DNA from: Mesorhizobium sp. CAU 1732
Lineage (GTDB): Bacteria; Pseudomonadota; Alphaproteobacteria; Rhizobiales; Rhizobiaceae
Direction of reading: 5' to 3'
NCBI RefSeq assembly: GCF_039888675.1
Contig: NZ_JBDQQR010000002.1
Coordinates: forward strand, 410,001-474,000
DNA: 64,000 nt
Below, one piece after another: positions 46,946 through 56,836 of this stretch; position 1 is the stretch's first letter, and each line of letters opens with the position of its first letter. Both the position numbers and the translations under genes were made by a program. The notes beneath the pieces were generated by a model, which saw nothing but the letters and a program-made list of their open reading frames with translations, did no database searches and had not been told where the DNA came from.

Positions 46946-47973
46946 GGCTTGTCTCCCTTCACGACGGCATTCGGGTCGATGCCGGCTGCCGCCGCCGCAT
47001 CCTCGCCAAGCGCCTCGACGACCAGCGACGCGACTTCCGGCTTGGCGGCGATCTCCTCGTCATCGACGCCGAGATAGGCCGCGATGACGCTCGGATCCGA
47101 GCGGACGAAGGCGGCGTCGCCGTCGGAAATCTTTACGCCGTAGTCCAGCACCACGATGTGGTCGGAGATTTCCATGACCACGCCCATGTCATGTTCAATG
47201 AGAAGCACCGAGGTCTGGTGCTCGCGCCTGATGAATTTCAGGAGATCGTTCAGTTCCGCCGATTCGCGCGGGTTCAGGCCGGCGGCCGGCTCGTCGAGAC
47301 AGAGAAGCTGGGGGCTGGTGCACATCGCTCGCGCGATCTCCAGCCGCCGCTGCGCGCCGTAGGGCAGGTCGGCTGCGGGATCGTCGGCGCGGTCGATCAA
47401 ATTCACCTTTTCGAGCCAGTAGACGGCACGATCGATCGATTCACGTTCCGCCCGCCGGAAGCCCGGAATGCCGAGAATGCCGCCGATCGTGAAGGCGGAC
47501 GCCTTCATCAGCGCGTTGTGCTGCGCGACGAGAAGGTTTTCCAGAAGCGTCATGCCGCCGAAAAGGCGGATGTTCTGGAACGTCCGCGCCACGCGCGCAT
47601 GCTGCGATATCTCGAAATCGGGCATGCGCTCGAGCAGGAACACCGCATTGTCGCCGGTGCGCTGGGATTTCAGGCCCGACGCGGTCACCGTGTCGACCGC
47701 CTCCTGCTGCCGCCCCGGCCCATGGCGCATCACGATGCGGCCCTCGGTCGGCTTGTAGAAGCCCGTCACGCAGTTGAAGACCGTCGTCTTGCCCGCGCCG
47801 TTCGGCCCGATCAGCGCCGTGATCTCGCCGTGCCCGACATTGAAGGACAGGTCGTTGATCGCCACCAGTCCGCCGAAGCGCATGGTGAGATGCTCGACGG
47901 TCAGGATCGGATCGCGATCCCAGCTCTTTTCCGCGCCCGCTTCCGCAGGCGTCATGCTTACCGCAGCGGACAT
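46942..47973 (-). CDS. livG: Branched-chain amino acid ABC transporter, ATP-binding protein LivG
   Basis: A 343-residue ABC ATPase, clearly longer than E. coli LivG (255). Walker A is GPNGAGKT near residue 58; Walker B L-L-C-L-D-E-P near 230 and the LivG-type L-N-P-R-E-S follow. Extra parts are an N-terminal 25 residues, an insertion of about 30 residues between the ATPase beta-strands (about 78-112) and a C-terminal 45-residue acidic tail. In place of the classical LSGGQ signature it reads L-P-Y-G-A-Q-R-R-L-E, normal for LivG. One-base overlap with livM. Confidence 0.94.
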   Translation of the reverse strand: MSAAVSMTPAEAGAEKSWDRDPILTVEHLTMRFGGLVAINDLSFNVGHGEITALIGPNGAGKTTVFNCVTGFYKPTEGRIVMRHGPGRQQEAVDTVTASGLKSQRTGDNAVFLLERMPDFEISQHARVARTFQNIRLFGGMTLLENLLVAQHNALMKASAFTIGGILGIPGFRRAERESIDRAVYWLEKVNLIDRADDPAADLPYGAQRRLEIARAMCTSPQLLCLDEPAAGLNPRESAELNDLLKFIRREHQTSVLLIEHDMGVVMEISDHIVVLDYGVKISDGDAAFVRSDPSVIAAYLGVDDEEIAAKPEVASLVVEALGEDAAAAAGIDPNAVVKGDKP

Positions 47974-49355
47974 CAGTGCCCCTCGCCCTGTGCGACCATG
48001 TCGGCCCCGATCTTCTTGCGCGTCTTGAGAACGGCGGTGGCCTCTCGTGTCGAGATCAGACCGCGCGGTCTCCAGATCATGATGCCCACCATGGCGAGCC
48101 CGAAGATGATCATCCGGTACTGCGTAGGATCGAAGCCGGAGCCGAAGATCGCCTGCAGGAAGCCCAGATTGCGCAGCATCTCGATGCCGCCGATCATCAC
48201 CACGGAGGCGATGACGACGCCGACCTGCGAGCCCAGCCCGCCGAGAACGACGATGGCGAGGATGATCGCGGATTCGAGGAAGGTGAAACTCTCCGGCGAG
48301 ATGAAGCCCTGCCGCGTGGCGAAGAACGATCCCGCGAAACCGCCGAACATGGCGCCGATCGCAAATGCAGTCAGCTTGGTGTTCGTGGTGTTGATGCCGA
48401 GCGATCGGCACGCGATTTCGTCTTCACGCAAGGCTTCCCAGGCGCGGCCGACCGGCAGGCGACGCAGCCTGATCGTGACGATGTTGGTGATGAGCGCCAG
48501 CAGGAAGATGATGTAATAAAGATAGATGAAGCGGTGGATGGAGTTGAACTCGATTCCGAAGAAATCGGCGAAGCCGCCTTCCCCACGCGAAAATTCCAGG
48601 CCGAAGAATGTCGGCTTGGGAATGCCGGAAATGCCGTTCGGACCGCCCGTGAAATCGTACCAGTTGAGAAGGACGACGCGGATGATCTCGCCGAACGCCA
48701 GCGTCACGATCGCCAGATAGTCGCCCCTCAGGCGCAGCACCGGAAAGCCGAGGATCAGCCCCCAGAAGGCGGCGAGGAGCCCTGCGAGCGGCAGCGCGGT
48801 CCAGAAGCCGATGAACTCGAAATGGGTCGAGAGCAGCGCGAAGGAATACGCGCCGACCGCGTAGAACGCGACGTAGCCGAGATCGAGCAGGCCCGCCAGG
48901 CCGACCACGATGTTCAGCCCCCAGCCGAGCATCACATAGGTCATGATCAGGATCGCCAGATCGATGTACTGACGCTGCTGACCCGGAAAGAGCTGCATGA
49001 TGATGAAGGGCAGGAACAGCGCCGCCACGAAGAGGATGCGTCCGACCCACCATCCGAGCGTCGGCGCCTTGTCGCCGGCCCGCGAGAAGAACCCGCCCAG
49101 CGCGGCCGTGGCCGGGCTCTTGGTCCTGAATACGAAGAGATTGAGCAGAAGGCGCCCGGCGAAGACGATCGCGATCGCCGTGAACCAAAGGCCCCACCGC
49201 GTCGAGAGCGCCAGTCCTCCGGGTGCGATGTCCGTCCGCAGCGCGAGGAAGAAGAAACCCAGCACCGCGACGAGCGCGGCCGCGATGGCCGCATCCTTGA
49301 CGGATGCCTGGAAGGAATTCGGGTCGGCCCGCTCGGTGGTCATGGTCTGGGCCAT
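47973..49355 (-). CDS. livM: Branched-chain amino acid ABC transporter, permease LivM
   Basis: A 460-residue inner-membrane protein with about eleven hydrophobic segments. The first 120 residues hold extra spans typical of LivM; the core has N-I-V-V-G-L-A-G-L-L-D-L-G-Y-V-A-F-Y-A-V-G-A-Y and the coupling loop P-V-G-R-A-W-E-A-L-R-E-D-E-I-A that contacts the ATPases. ATG at 49355 is chosen (GGAG eight bases upstream); a GTG one codon earlier is possible. It overlaps livH and livG by single bases (TGATG). Confidence 0.94.
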   Translation of the reverse strand: MAQTMTTERADPNSFQASVKDAAIAAALVAVLGFFFLALRTDIAPGGLALSTRWGLWFTAIAIVFAGRLLLNLFVFRTKSPATAALGGFFSRAGDKAPTLGWWVGRILFVAALFLPFIIMQLFPGQQRQYIDLAILIMTYVMLGWGLNIVVGLAGLLDLGYVAFYAVGAYSFALLSTHFEFIGFWTALPLAGLLAAFWGLILGFPVLRLRGDYLAIVTLAFGEIIRVVLLNWYDFTGGPNGISGIPKPTFFGLEFSRGEGGFADFFGIEFNSIHRFIYLYYIIFLLALITNIVTIRLRRLPVGRAWEALREDEIACRSLGINTTNTKLTAFAIGAMFGGFAGSFFATRQGFISPESFTFLESAIILAIVVLGGLGSQVGVVIASVVMIGGIEMLRNLGFLQAIFGSGFDPTQYRMIIFGLAMVGIMIWRPRGLISTREATAVLKTRKKIGADMVAQGEGH

Positions 49356-50284
49356 CACACCTTCTCCACTTCGGGTCTACCGAGGAGCCCGGAGGGCAGG
49401 AAGATCAGCACGATGGCAAGGATGGAAAACGCCGCCACGTCCTTGTACTCGACGCTGAAATAGCCCGACCAGAACACCTCGATCAGCCCGATCAGGAGGC
49501 CGCCGAGCATCGCGCCCGGAAGCGAGCCGATGCCGCCGAGGACTGCCGCGGTGAAGGCTTTGATGCCTGCCAGGAAGCCGATGTAGAAATCGATGACGCC
49601 GTAGAGCAGCAGGAACATCAGGCCCGCGACCGAAGCGAGCGCCGCGCCCATCACGAAGGTGAGCGAGATCGTGCGATCGACGTTGACGCCGAGCAGCGAA
49701 GCCATCTTGCGATCCTGCTCGCAGGCCCGCTGTGCCCGCCCGAGCGAGGTCTTGGTGATGATGAGCGTGAACAGCGCCATCAGCACCACCGTGGTCACGA
49801 TGATGATCATCTGCATGTAGGACAGTTGCACGACGATGCGGCCGGCTTCCGTCGAGCCCTCCATCACCGTGATGCCGCCCTGGATTTGCGGCGGCAGCGG
49901 CTTGACGCGCGCGCCCTGCGTGATCTGGACGAAGTTCTGCAGCACGATCGACATGCCGATCGCGGTGATCAGCGGCGCAAGCCGGAACGAGCCGCGCAAG
50001 GGTCTGTAGGCGATGCGCTCGACCGTCCAGCCCCACGCTGCGGTGAACAGCATCGCGATGATCAGGACGATCAGCAGCACGACCGGCAGGAAAGCAAATC
50101 CAAGCACGCTCGTGAGAATGAGAAAGGTGGCCAGCGCGATGAACGAGCTGATCATGAAGATGTCGCCATGGGCGAAGTTGATCATCCCGATGATCCCATA
50201 GACCATCGTGTAACCGATCGCGATCAGCCCATAGATGGACCCTAGCGTCAGCCCGTTTATAAGCTGCTGAACGAAGTATTCCAT
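49355..50284 (-). CDS. livH: Branched-chain amino acid ABC transporter, permease LivH
   Basis: A 309-residue inner-membrane permease with eight or nine spans. Typical marks are N-G-L-T-L-G-S-I-Y-G-L-I-A-I-G-Y-T-M-V-Y-G near residue 10, N-F-A-H-G-D-I-F-M-I near 36, and the coupling segment T-S-L-G-R-A-Q-R-A-C-E-Q-D near 178. First gene of the operon livH-livM-livG-livF-membrane protein-livK. The stop overlaps the livM start. Confidence 0.95.
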   Translation of the reverse strand: MEYFVQQLINGLTLGSIYGLIAIGYTMVYGIIGMINFAHGDIFMISSFIALATFLILTSVLGFAFLPVVLLIVLIIAMLFTAAWGWTVERIAYRPLRGSFRLAPLITAIGMSIVLQNFVQITQGARVKPLPPQIQGGITVMEGSTEAGRIVVQLSYMQMIIIVTTVVLMALFTLIITKTSLGRAQRACEQDRKMASLLGVNVDRTISLTFVMGAALASVAGLMFLLLYGVIDFYIGFLAGIKAFTAAVLGGIGSLPGAMLGGLLIGLIEVFWSGYFSVEYKDVAAFSILAIVLIFLPSGLLGRPEVEKV

Positions 50285-50612
50285 AGTCTCGATGGCTCCC
50301 CGAGGATGTCGCCGGAAGACGCATCCCTTTTCTTTGGTCCCCTAGTGGTAGTCCGACGACGGTGGATTGCAACGTCTAAATTCGGCTGCGGCAGCACTTG
50401 CTGTCGCATCGAACCGACGCCCCCGATGGTTGCTACCAGCCGCTTGGACCAAGACGGAAGCTAGCACTGGCACAGCGCAATGTCCTTGCTTCCGGCACTG
50501 GATTCTCCTGTCTTTCACGCAATTTCCTTGCGTTTGTCCGCATCTTTTTGGCGTATTCCCCTGAAATCCTGCCCTGGATAACGCGTCGATTCCATGCTTT
50601 CGCCGCAATCGC
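50285..50612. promoter_or_regulatory. Upstream region of the liv operon
   Basis: A 328-base gap between the hydroxyproline epimerase gene and livH, both minus strand. It should hold the liv promoter. I see no clear terminator, operator palindrome, riboswitch or small gene in it. Confidence 0.35.
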
Positions 50613-51614
50613 CTACAGTACCGAGAAGCCGTGCGCGAACGGATCCCGATCGTCGATGAAGATCGTGTTCAGCCCGGTCATGCGCGCCCATCCGCCGATG
50701 GAAGGAACCATCGCCGGCCGCTCTCCCACGCTGGTTTCGCCCTCCACCTTGCCCTTGAAGAGCGAGCCGATGATCGATTCGTGCACGAAGGTGTCGCCGG
50801 CCTTGAGCCTGCCCTTCGCGTGAAGCTGCGCCATCCGCGCCGACGTGCCGGTCCCGCAGGGCGAACGGTCGATCGCCTTGTCGCCGTAGAACACGGCGTT
50901 GCGCGCATCCGCACCCTCCACAGTCGGCACGCCGGTCCACAGGATATGGCTCAATCGGCTGATGGAAGGATCCAGCGGGTGCTCGAATGAATAAAGCTGG
51001 TTGAGCCGTTCGCGCAGCACGGGGCTCCAGGCGATCAGGTCGCCAGCCGAGTGATCGGCCATGTCCCGGTAGTTTTCCTGTTGCTCGACGATCGCGTAGA
51101 AATTGCCGCCATAGGCGACGTCCACCTTTAAGGGGCCGAGATCGGGGCACTCGACCTCGAGCCCTTCGGCATAAAGGAAGGACGGGACGTTGGTGATCCG
51201 GACCTCCTCGACATACTGCCCCTCCTGGCGATATTCGGCGATCACGAGGCCGGCGGGCGTGTCGAGCCGCAGCGTGCCGGGCGTCTTGGGTGTCACCAGC
51301 CCATGCTCGATCGCCATCGTCACCGTGCCGATCGTGCCATGCCCGCACATCGGCAGGCAGCCGGACGTCTCGATGAACAGGATGCCGATGTCGCAATCGT
51401 CGCGCGTCGGCGGATAGAGGATCGAGCCGGACATCACGTCGTGACCGCGCGGCTCGAACATCAGGCCTTTGCGGATCCAGTCATATTCGGCGAGAAAGTG
51501 CGCCCTGCGCTCCATCATCGTCGCGCCGTCGAGAATGGGCCCGCCGCCGGCAACGAGGCGTACCGGGTTTCCGCAGGTGTGGCCGTCGATGCAGAAGAAC
51601 GAATGTCGTGCCAT
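50613..51614 (-). CDS. 4-hydroxyproline 2-epimerase (proline racemase family)
   Basis: A 333-residue cofactor-independent epimerase. The two catalytic cysteines are present, Cys 90 in L-P-M-C-G-H-G-T-I-G and Cys 253 in S-P-C-G-T-G-T-S-A. Proline racemase and both hydroxyproline family types differ by the second Cys (Thr in dehydratases); both Cys here means epimerase or racemase. It would convert trans-4-hydroxy-L-proline to cis-4-hydroxy-D-proline. The start giving MARHSFFC is chosen by homology. It follows the FAD oxidase gene by four bases, in one operon with it and the DapA-like gene. Confidence 0.92.
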   Translation of the reverse strand: MARHSFFCIDGHTCGNPVRLVAGGGPILDGATMMERRAHFLAEYDWIRKGLMFEPRGHDVMSGSILYPPTRDDCDIGILFIETSGCLPMCGHGTIGTVTMAIEHGLVTPKTPGTLRLDTPAGLVIAEYRQEGQYVEEVRITNVPSFLYAEGLEVECPDLGPLKVDVAYGGNFYAIVEQQENYRDMADHSAGDLIAWSPVLRERLNQLYSFEHPLDPSISRLSHILWTGVPTVEGADARNAVFYGDKAIDRSPCGTGTSARMAQLHAKGRLKAGDTFVHESIIGSLFKGKVEGETSVGERPAMVPSIGGWARMTGLNTIFIDDRDPFAHGFSVL

Positions 51615-51618
51615 GAAA

Positions 51619-52866
51619 TCAGAACCGTTGCGCGGAAAAGGGAGACAGATCGATGGGCGCGGCCTGCCCGAGCACGAGATCACGCACCAGACGGCCGGTG
51701 GCGGCCGATTGCGTGAGACCGAGATGGCCGTGGCCGAAAGCGTAGACGATATCGCGAGAGGCTGTCGAGCAGCCGATCACGGGCAGTGAATCAGGCAGCG
51801 ACGGGCGGTAGCCCATCCATTCACGACCGCCCTCGGTCCTGAGCCCCGGCAGAAAGCTGGCGGCCTTTTGGAGCATTGCGCGGGCACGGCGATAATCCGG
51901 CGCGCGCTCCAACCCTGCAAGCTCGACCGCGCCGCCCACGCGCAACCCGGTTTCGAGCGGCGTGATGACGAAGCCGTGCCCGGAGAAGATGAGCTGGCGC
52001 CGCACGTCGAACGCATCCGCGGGAAGCGTCGTGTTGTAGCCGCGCTCGGTCTCCAACGGGATGCGATCGCCCATCATCGCCGTCAGCCGATGCGACCAGG
52101 CGCCGGCCGCGACGACGAGCTTGCGGCACGCAACCTCCTCGCCATCCGTGAAGCGAATGCGCGCGCCGCCGCGGCTGTCCGCGTCGATCCGCTCGACCGT
52201 GCGCTTTTCGAAGATCGCGCCGCCGCGTTGCGCATGCGCGAAGACGGCCTTGCCAAGGATTTGAGGATCCGAGACCGTCTTCCAGCCGGGAACGAAGGTA
52301 CCTTTCACGAAACGCGGCGACAGGCCCGGCTGGAGGGCGGCCAGTTCATCACCCGCGACATGACGGAATTCGATGCCGAAGCGCTCCCGCTCGCCCCAGC
52401 CGGCCAGCGAGGCCTCGAACTCACTTTCGCTCTCATAAAGCTCGAGCGAGCCGTCCTCGCGCAGCATGGCCCGCGTGCCGGAGCGATCGAGCAGCGCCAT
52501 CCACTCGCTTTCGGCAAGCCGCATCAAGGAGACCTGGGCGGCGAGGCTCGCCTCGCGATGCCGGGAACTGCCCGCCCGCCAGAAACGCCACAGCCAGGGA
52601 AGAAGCTGCGGCAGATAGGCGGGCGGTATCGAGAGCGGCCCTAGTGGGTCGGACAGCCATCGCGGCAGGTTTCGCACCATGCCCTTTTGCGCCAAAGGAA
52701 GAACATCCGAGAAGGCGAACGCAGCCGCGTTTCCGGCGCTGGTTTCGTCACAAATGCCGGTCCGGTCGAAAACCGTGACCTGCCTGCCCGCATCCGACAG
52801 CGCAGCCGCGACCGCGCAGCCGATAATGCCCGCTCCTATAACGGCACTATCGATCGTGTGTGTCAT
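51619..52866 (-). CDS. FAD-dependent oxidoreductase, probable D-hydroxyproline dehydrogenase
   Basis: A 415-residue DAO/DadA-like flavoprotein. The FAD-binding G-A-G-I-I-G-C-A-V-A motif is near residue 12, with the matching G-Y-R-P-S-L-P-D-S-L-P-V-I-G near 370 and H-G-H-L-G-L-T near 393. Amino-acid dehydrogenases of this type oxidise D-amino acids and pass electrons to the respiratory chain. Between an epimerase and a DapA-like deaminase it most likely oxidises cis-4-hydroxy-D-proline. ATG at 52866 is used; an upstream GTG at 52875 adds three residues. Confidence 0.85.
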   Translation of the reverse strand: MTHTIDSAVIGAGIIGCAVAAALSDAGRQVTVFDRTGICDETSAGNAAAFAFSDVLPLAQKGMVRNLPRWLSDPLGPLSIPPAYLPQLLPWLWRFWRAGSSRHREASLAAQVSLMRLAESEWMALLDRSGTRAMLREDGSLELYESESEFEASLAGWGERERFGIEFRHVAGDELAALQPGLSPRFVKGTFVPGWKTVSDPQILGKAVFAHAQRGGAIFEKRTVERIDADSRGGARIRFTDGEEVACRKLVVAAGAWSHRLTAMMGDRIPLETERGYNTTLPADAFDVRRQLIFSGHGFVITPLETGLRVGGAVELAGLERAPDYRRARAMLQKAASFLPGLRTEGGREWMGYRPSLPDSLPVIGCSTASRDIVYAFGHGHLGLTQSAATGRLVRDLVLGQAAPIDLSPFSAQRF

Positions 52867-52896
52867 GCCGCTCACCGCCTTCGCTGACGGACCGGA

Positions 52897-53790
52897 TCAG
52901 AATGACGGCAGATTCGGCCGTACCGCCAGCGCATCGGTGATCACTTTCTCCACCGCCACCCGACGCTCGCCCGAGAGCGGCATGCGCGGCATGCGAACCC
53001 GCTCATTGGTGCCGAGCGCGTGAACTTCGGCAAGCTTGATGTTCTGGACCAGATAGGTCGAGACGTCGAGGTCGAGCAACGGGCGGAACCAGCGATAGAT
53101 GGCAAGCGCTTCGTCGCGGCGACCCTGCTTCATGAGCTGGTAGATCGCGACCGTCTCGCGCGGGAAGGCGGTGACCAGCCCCGCCACCCAACCGATGGCG
53201 CCGATCGACAACGCCTCATAGGCGAGATTGTCGACGCCGGTGAAGAGATCGAACCGGTCGCCGAATGCGTTGATGATCTCGGTCGAGCGGCGGATGTCGT
53301 CGGACGATTCCTTGACCGCGACGAACCTTTTGTCGGCGGCGAGTTCTTCCATGATCGGGATCGTCACGTCGACGCGATAGGCCAGACGGTTGGAGTAGAT
53401 CATGATCGGCAGGTCGCCGGCCTCCGCGACCGCCTTGAGCGTCGCGACGGTCTCGGCGGGATTGGTGTGGTAGATCGGGCTCGGCACGACCATCAGGCCG
53501 TCGGCTCCGGCCTTCGCCGCCTGCCTGGCAAGCGCGCAGGCATCGCGCGTCGCCGCTTCGTTCACCGTCAGCAGAACCGGCTTGCCAGCCGCGGCGGACT
53601 GCGCCGTCTTGAGAATGGCGAGCTTCTCGTCGGCATGCAGCATCGGTCCTTCGCCCAGCGAGCCGCAGACGATGAGGCCATCGCAGCCGGCATCCATCTG
53701 GATACCGAAGCAGCGCTCCATTTCCGCATGATCGAGCGTGTCAGACTCGGTGAATTTCGTTGTAACCGCCGGGATTACGCCTGCCCACAT
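52897..53790 (-). CDS. DapA-family protein, probable pyrroline-4-hydroxy-2-carboxylate deaminase
   Basis: A 297-residue class I aldolase-fold protein of the dihydrodipicolinate synthase superfamily. The Schiff-base lysine is in F-V-A-V-K-E-S-S-D near residue 165, with G-S-L-G-E-G near 44 and the catalytic Tyr in P-S-P-I-Y-H-T-N near 112. In hydroxyproline clusters such proteins deaminate the pyrroline intermediate to 2-oxoglutarate semialdehyde; context drives that reading. First gene of the operon, divergent from the GntR gene across sites of one palindromic type. GGAG precedes the start. Confidence 0.85.
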   Translation of the reverse strand: MWAGVIPAVTTKFTESDTLDHAEMERCFGIQMDAGCDGLIVCGSLGEGPMLHADEKLAILKTAQSAAAGKPVLLTVNEAATRDACALARQAAKAGADGLMVVPSPIYHTNPAETVATLKAVAEAGDLPIMIYSNRLAYRVDVTIPIMEELAADKRFVAVKESSDDIRRSTEIINAFGDRFDLFTGVDNLAYEALSIGAIGWVAGLVTAFPRETVAIYQLMKQGRRDEALAIYRWFRPLLDLDVSTYLVQNIKLAEVHALGTNERVRMPRMPLSGERRVAVEKVITDALAVRPNLPSF

Positions 53791-53803
53791 GACTGATCTC
53801 CAT

Positions 53804-53869
53804 CTGATATATCAGTGATATATCTCCGCCACGAGGGCCTGTCAATGCGATTCTGACTCTGATATATCA
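53804..53869. promoter_or_regulatory. Three TGATATATC-type sites between the DapA-like and GntR genes
   Basis: CTGATATATCAG (53804-53815) is a perfect 12-bp palindrome, directly followed by a further TGATATATC (53816-53824); TGATATATCA recurs at 53860-53869, seven bases before the regulator start. The short AT-rich palindromes match FCD-type GntR operators in style. They suggest autoregulation and control of the divergent operon. Confidence 0.75.
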
Positions 53870-53875
53870 ACGCGC

Positions 53876-54550
53876 ATGACCGATACAGCGACCCAAGTGC
53901 AGATCATTGAAACCCCGCAGGAGGGCGCGGCGGTGCGTGCTCACAGGGTGCTGGAACGGATGATCGTGACACTGGAACTCGCGCCCTCCAGCATCACGAC
54001 GGAGGGTGCGCTGATCGAGCGGCTGGCTGTCGGCCGGACGCCGGTAAGAGAAGCGATCCAGCGGCTTGCCTGGGACGGCCTGCTCGAAGTGCGCCCGCGC
54101 TCCGGCCTCGCGATCGCGCCGCTTCGCGCTGCGGACTGGACCCTGGTCGTGGAAGCGCGGCGTGGCGTGGAAGCCGTACTCGCGCGCTCGGCGGCGCGCC
54201 ACGCGTCGGCGGATGCGCGCGCAAGTCTGCACTCCGCCGCTCACGCGATGAGCAAGGCCGTCGAGGCGCGCGACACGATCGCGTTTCTGGAGGCCGACAA
54301 ATTGCTGGACGAGGTGATAGCCGCCGCTTCGGACAATGAGTATGCGGTGCGCGTCGCTGCACCGCTCCAGACGCACAGCCGGCGCTTCTGGTATCGCTAC
54401 CAGGCCGATTCAGGCCTGGCCCAGTCGGCGGAGCATCATGTCGGGCTGATCAAGGCTATTCTGGACGGAAACGAACATCGTGCCGCGAGCGAAGCACATC
54501 GCCTGATGGCGATGCTGTCACAACTCGCGCATCAGGCAGGCCGGCGTTAG
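53876..54550 (+). CDS. GntR family regulator (FCD subfamily)
   Basis: A 224-residue DNA-binding protein. The winged helix lies at about 22-85, with the recognition segment E-R-L-A-V-G-R-T-P-V-R-E-A-I-Q-R-L-A-W-D-G-L. The C-terminal FCD domain (about 95-215) includes E-A-D-K-L-L-D-E and E-H-H-V-G-L-I-K, whose residues usually bind a metal and a carboxylate ligand. Divergent from the hydroxyproline genes, it is most likely their local regulator, responding to hydroxyproline or an intermediate. That role is inferred from position and the shared operator sites. Confidence 0.9.
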   Translation: MTDTATQVQIIETPQEGAAVRAHRVLERMIVTLELAPSSITTEGALIERLAVGRTPVREAIQRLAWDGLLEVRPRSGLAIAPLRAADWTLVVEARRGVEAVLARSAARHASADARASLHSAAHAMSKAVEARDTIAFLEADKLLDEVIAAASDNEYAVRVAAPLQTHSRRFWYRYQADSGLAQSAEHHVGLIKAILDGNEHRAASEAHRLMAMLSQLAHQAGRR

Positions 54551-54558
54551 CTAATCGC

Positions 54559-54945
54559 TCACGCATCCACGCCACGAACGAGCGACGTGCTCTCGAAACC
54601 CTCGCCGGCCGAGACGATGCAGCTCGTGCCGTCGGTTCCGGTCGCCAGGATCGTCCAGCTACCGCCGTCGGACACGAAGATTTCGACCACGGCATTGCCG
54701 TCGACCTGTCCGACAGCCATCGGGGTTTCCTTGAACTGCTGCGAAAGTTCGCTCACCACCTGATCGCGCACGCCGCACATCGACATGGGCAGCATGTTCG
54801 CCGCGAGAGCAGGCGTATCCTGCACGGGGGTTACCGCCTGCGCCTGCGGAAGTGTGACCTCGGAATTTGTCGCCGAGGCGATCGGGGAAGCTGACAGGAC
54901 CGCGTAAGCGGTGAACGCGGAGATCAGAATCAAACTGCGTGCCAT
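54559..54945 (-). CDS. Small secreted protein, function unknown
   Basis: A 128-residue protein with a signal peptide (about 1-25, ending ASA) and a compact C-terminal part holding two Cys (about 57 and 109). The D-G-G-S-W-T-I-L-A-T-G-T-D-G-T-S-C-I-V stretch resembles short exported proteins common in Rhizobiales, but I know no function. AAGGAG lies upstream of the chosen start. Convergent with the GntR gene eight bases away; no operon partner. Confidence 0.8.
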   Translation of the reverse strand: MARSLILISAFTAYAVLSASPIASATNSEVTLPQAQAVTPVQDTPALAANMLPMSMCGVRDQVVSELSQQFKETPMAVGQVDGNAVVEIFVSDGGSWTILATGTDGTSCIVSAGEGFESTSLVRGVDA

Positions 54946-55116
54946 GGCACTCTCTCCTTGATCCGAACCGGCTGTATTTCGAGTTAGAGCAGGATCGGCT
55001 TTCGCTTCGTCAAAACCCGCGCCGGATGCGTGGGCCGTTGCGAAACCAAGGAAAAACAAGCCCTCCACGTTCCATCACGTTTTCTTTACGGACTGGAAAG
55101 GAACTTGTTCGGAAAC

Positions 55117-55140
55117 GAAAAAGGGCGCCCGAAGACGCCC
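55117..55140 (-). terminator. Rho-independent terminator of mmsA
   Basis: On the minus strand GGGCG (55140-55136) pairs with CGCCC (55127-55123), followed by TTTTT. Short stem, but the T-run and its place 35 bases after mmsA support it. Confidence 0.7.
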
Positions 55141-55174
55141 ATTCAATTCGCGTTTTGTATTTGTGCCGGAGCCG

Positions 55175-56671
<1,497 letters not shown>

Positions 56672-56836
56672 GAATTTTCTCCCTGAATTTGCGGCCATTG
56701 TCCCGCTTTAGGGACGCGAATGCAACGCGAGCAAATCCGCAACCGTTGTGCATGAATTGCTGCACTTGCATCTCCGCTCATGATTTGGTGCAATGCGAAA
56801 TGGCCGTCCTCAGCGGACCGGCCCGGAGCTGATGAC

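Noticed and set aside
50465..50500. A TGGCAC word resembling a sigma-54 -24 element in the liv upstream region
   Set aside because: On the plus strand it lacks the TTGC at the right spacing and it points away from livH.
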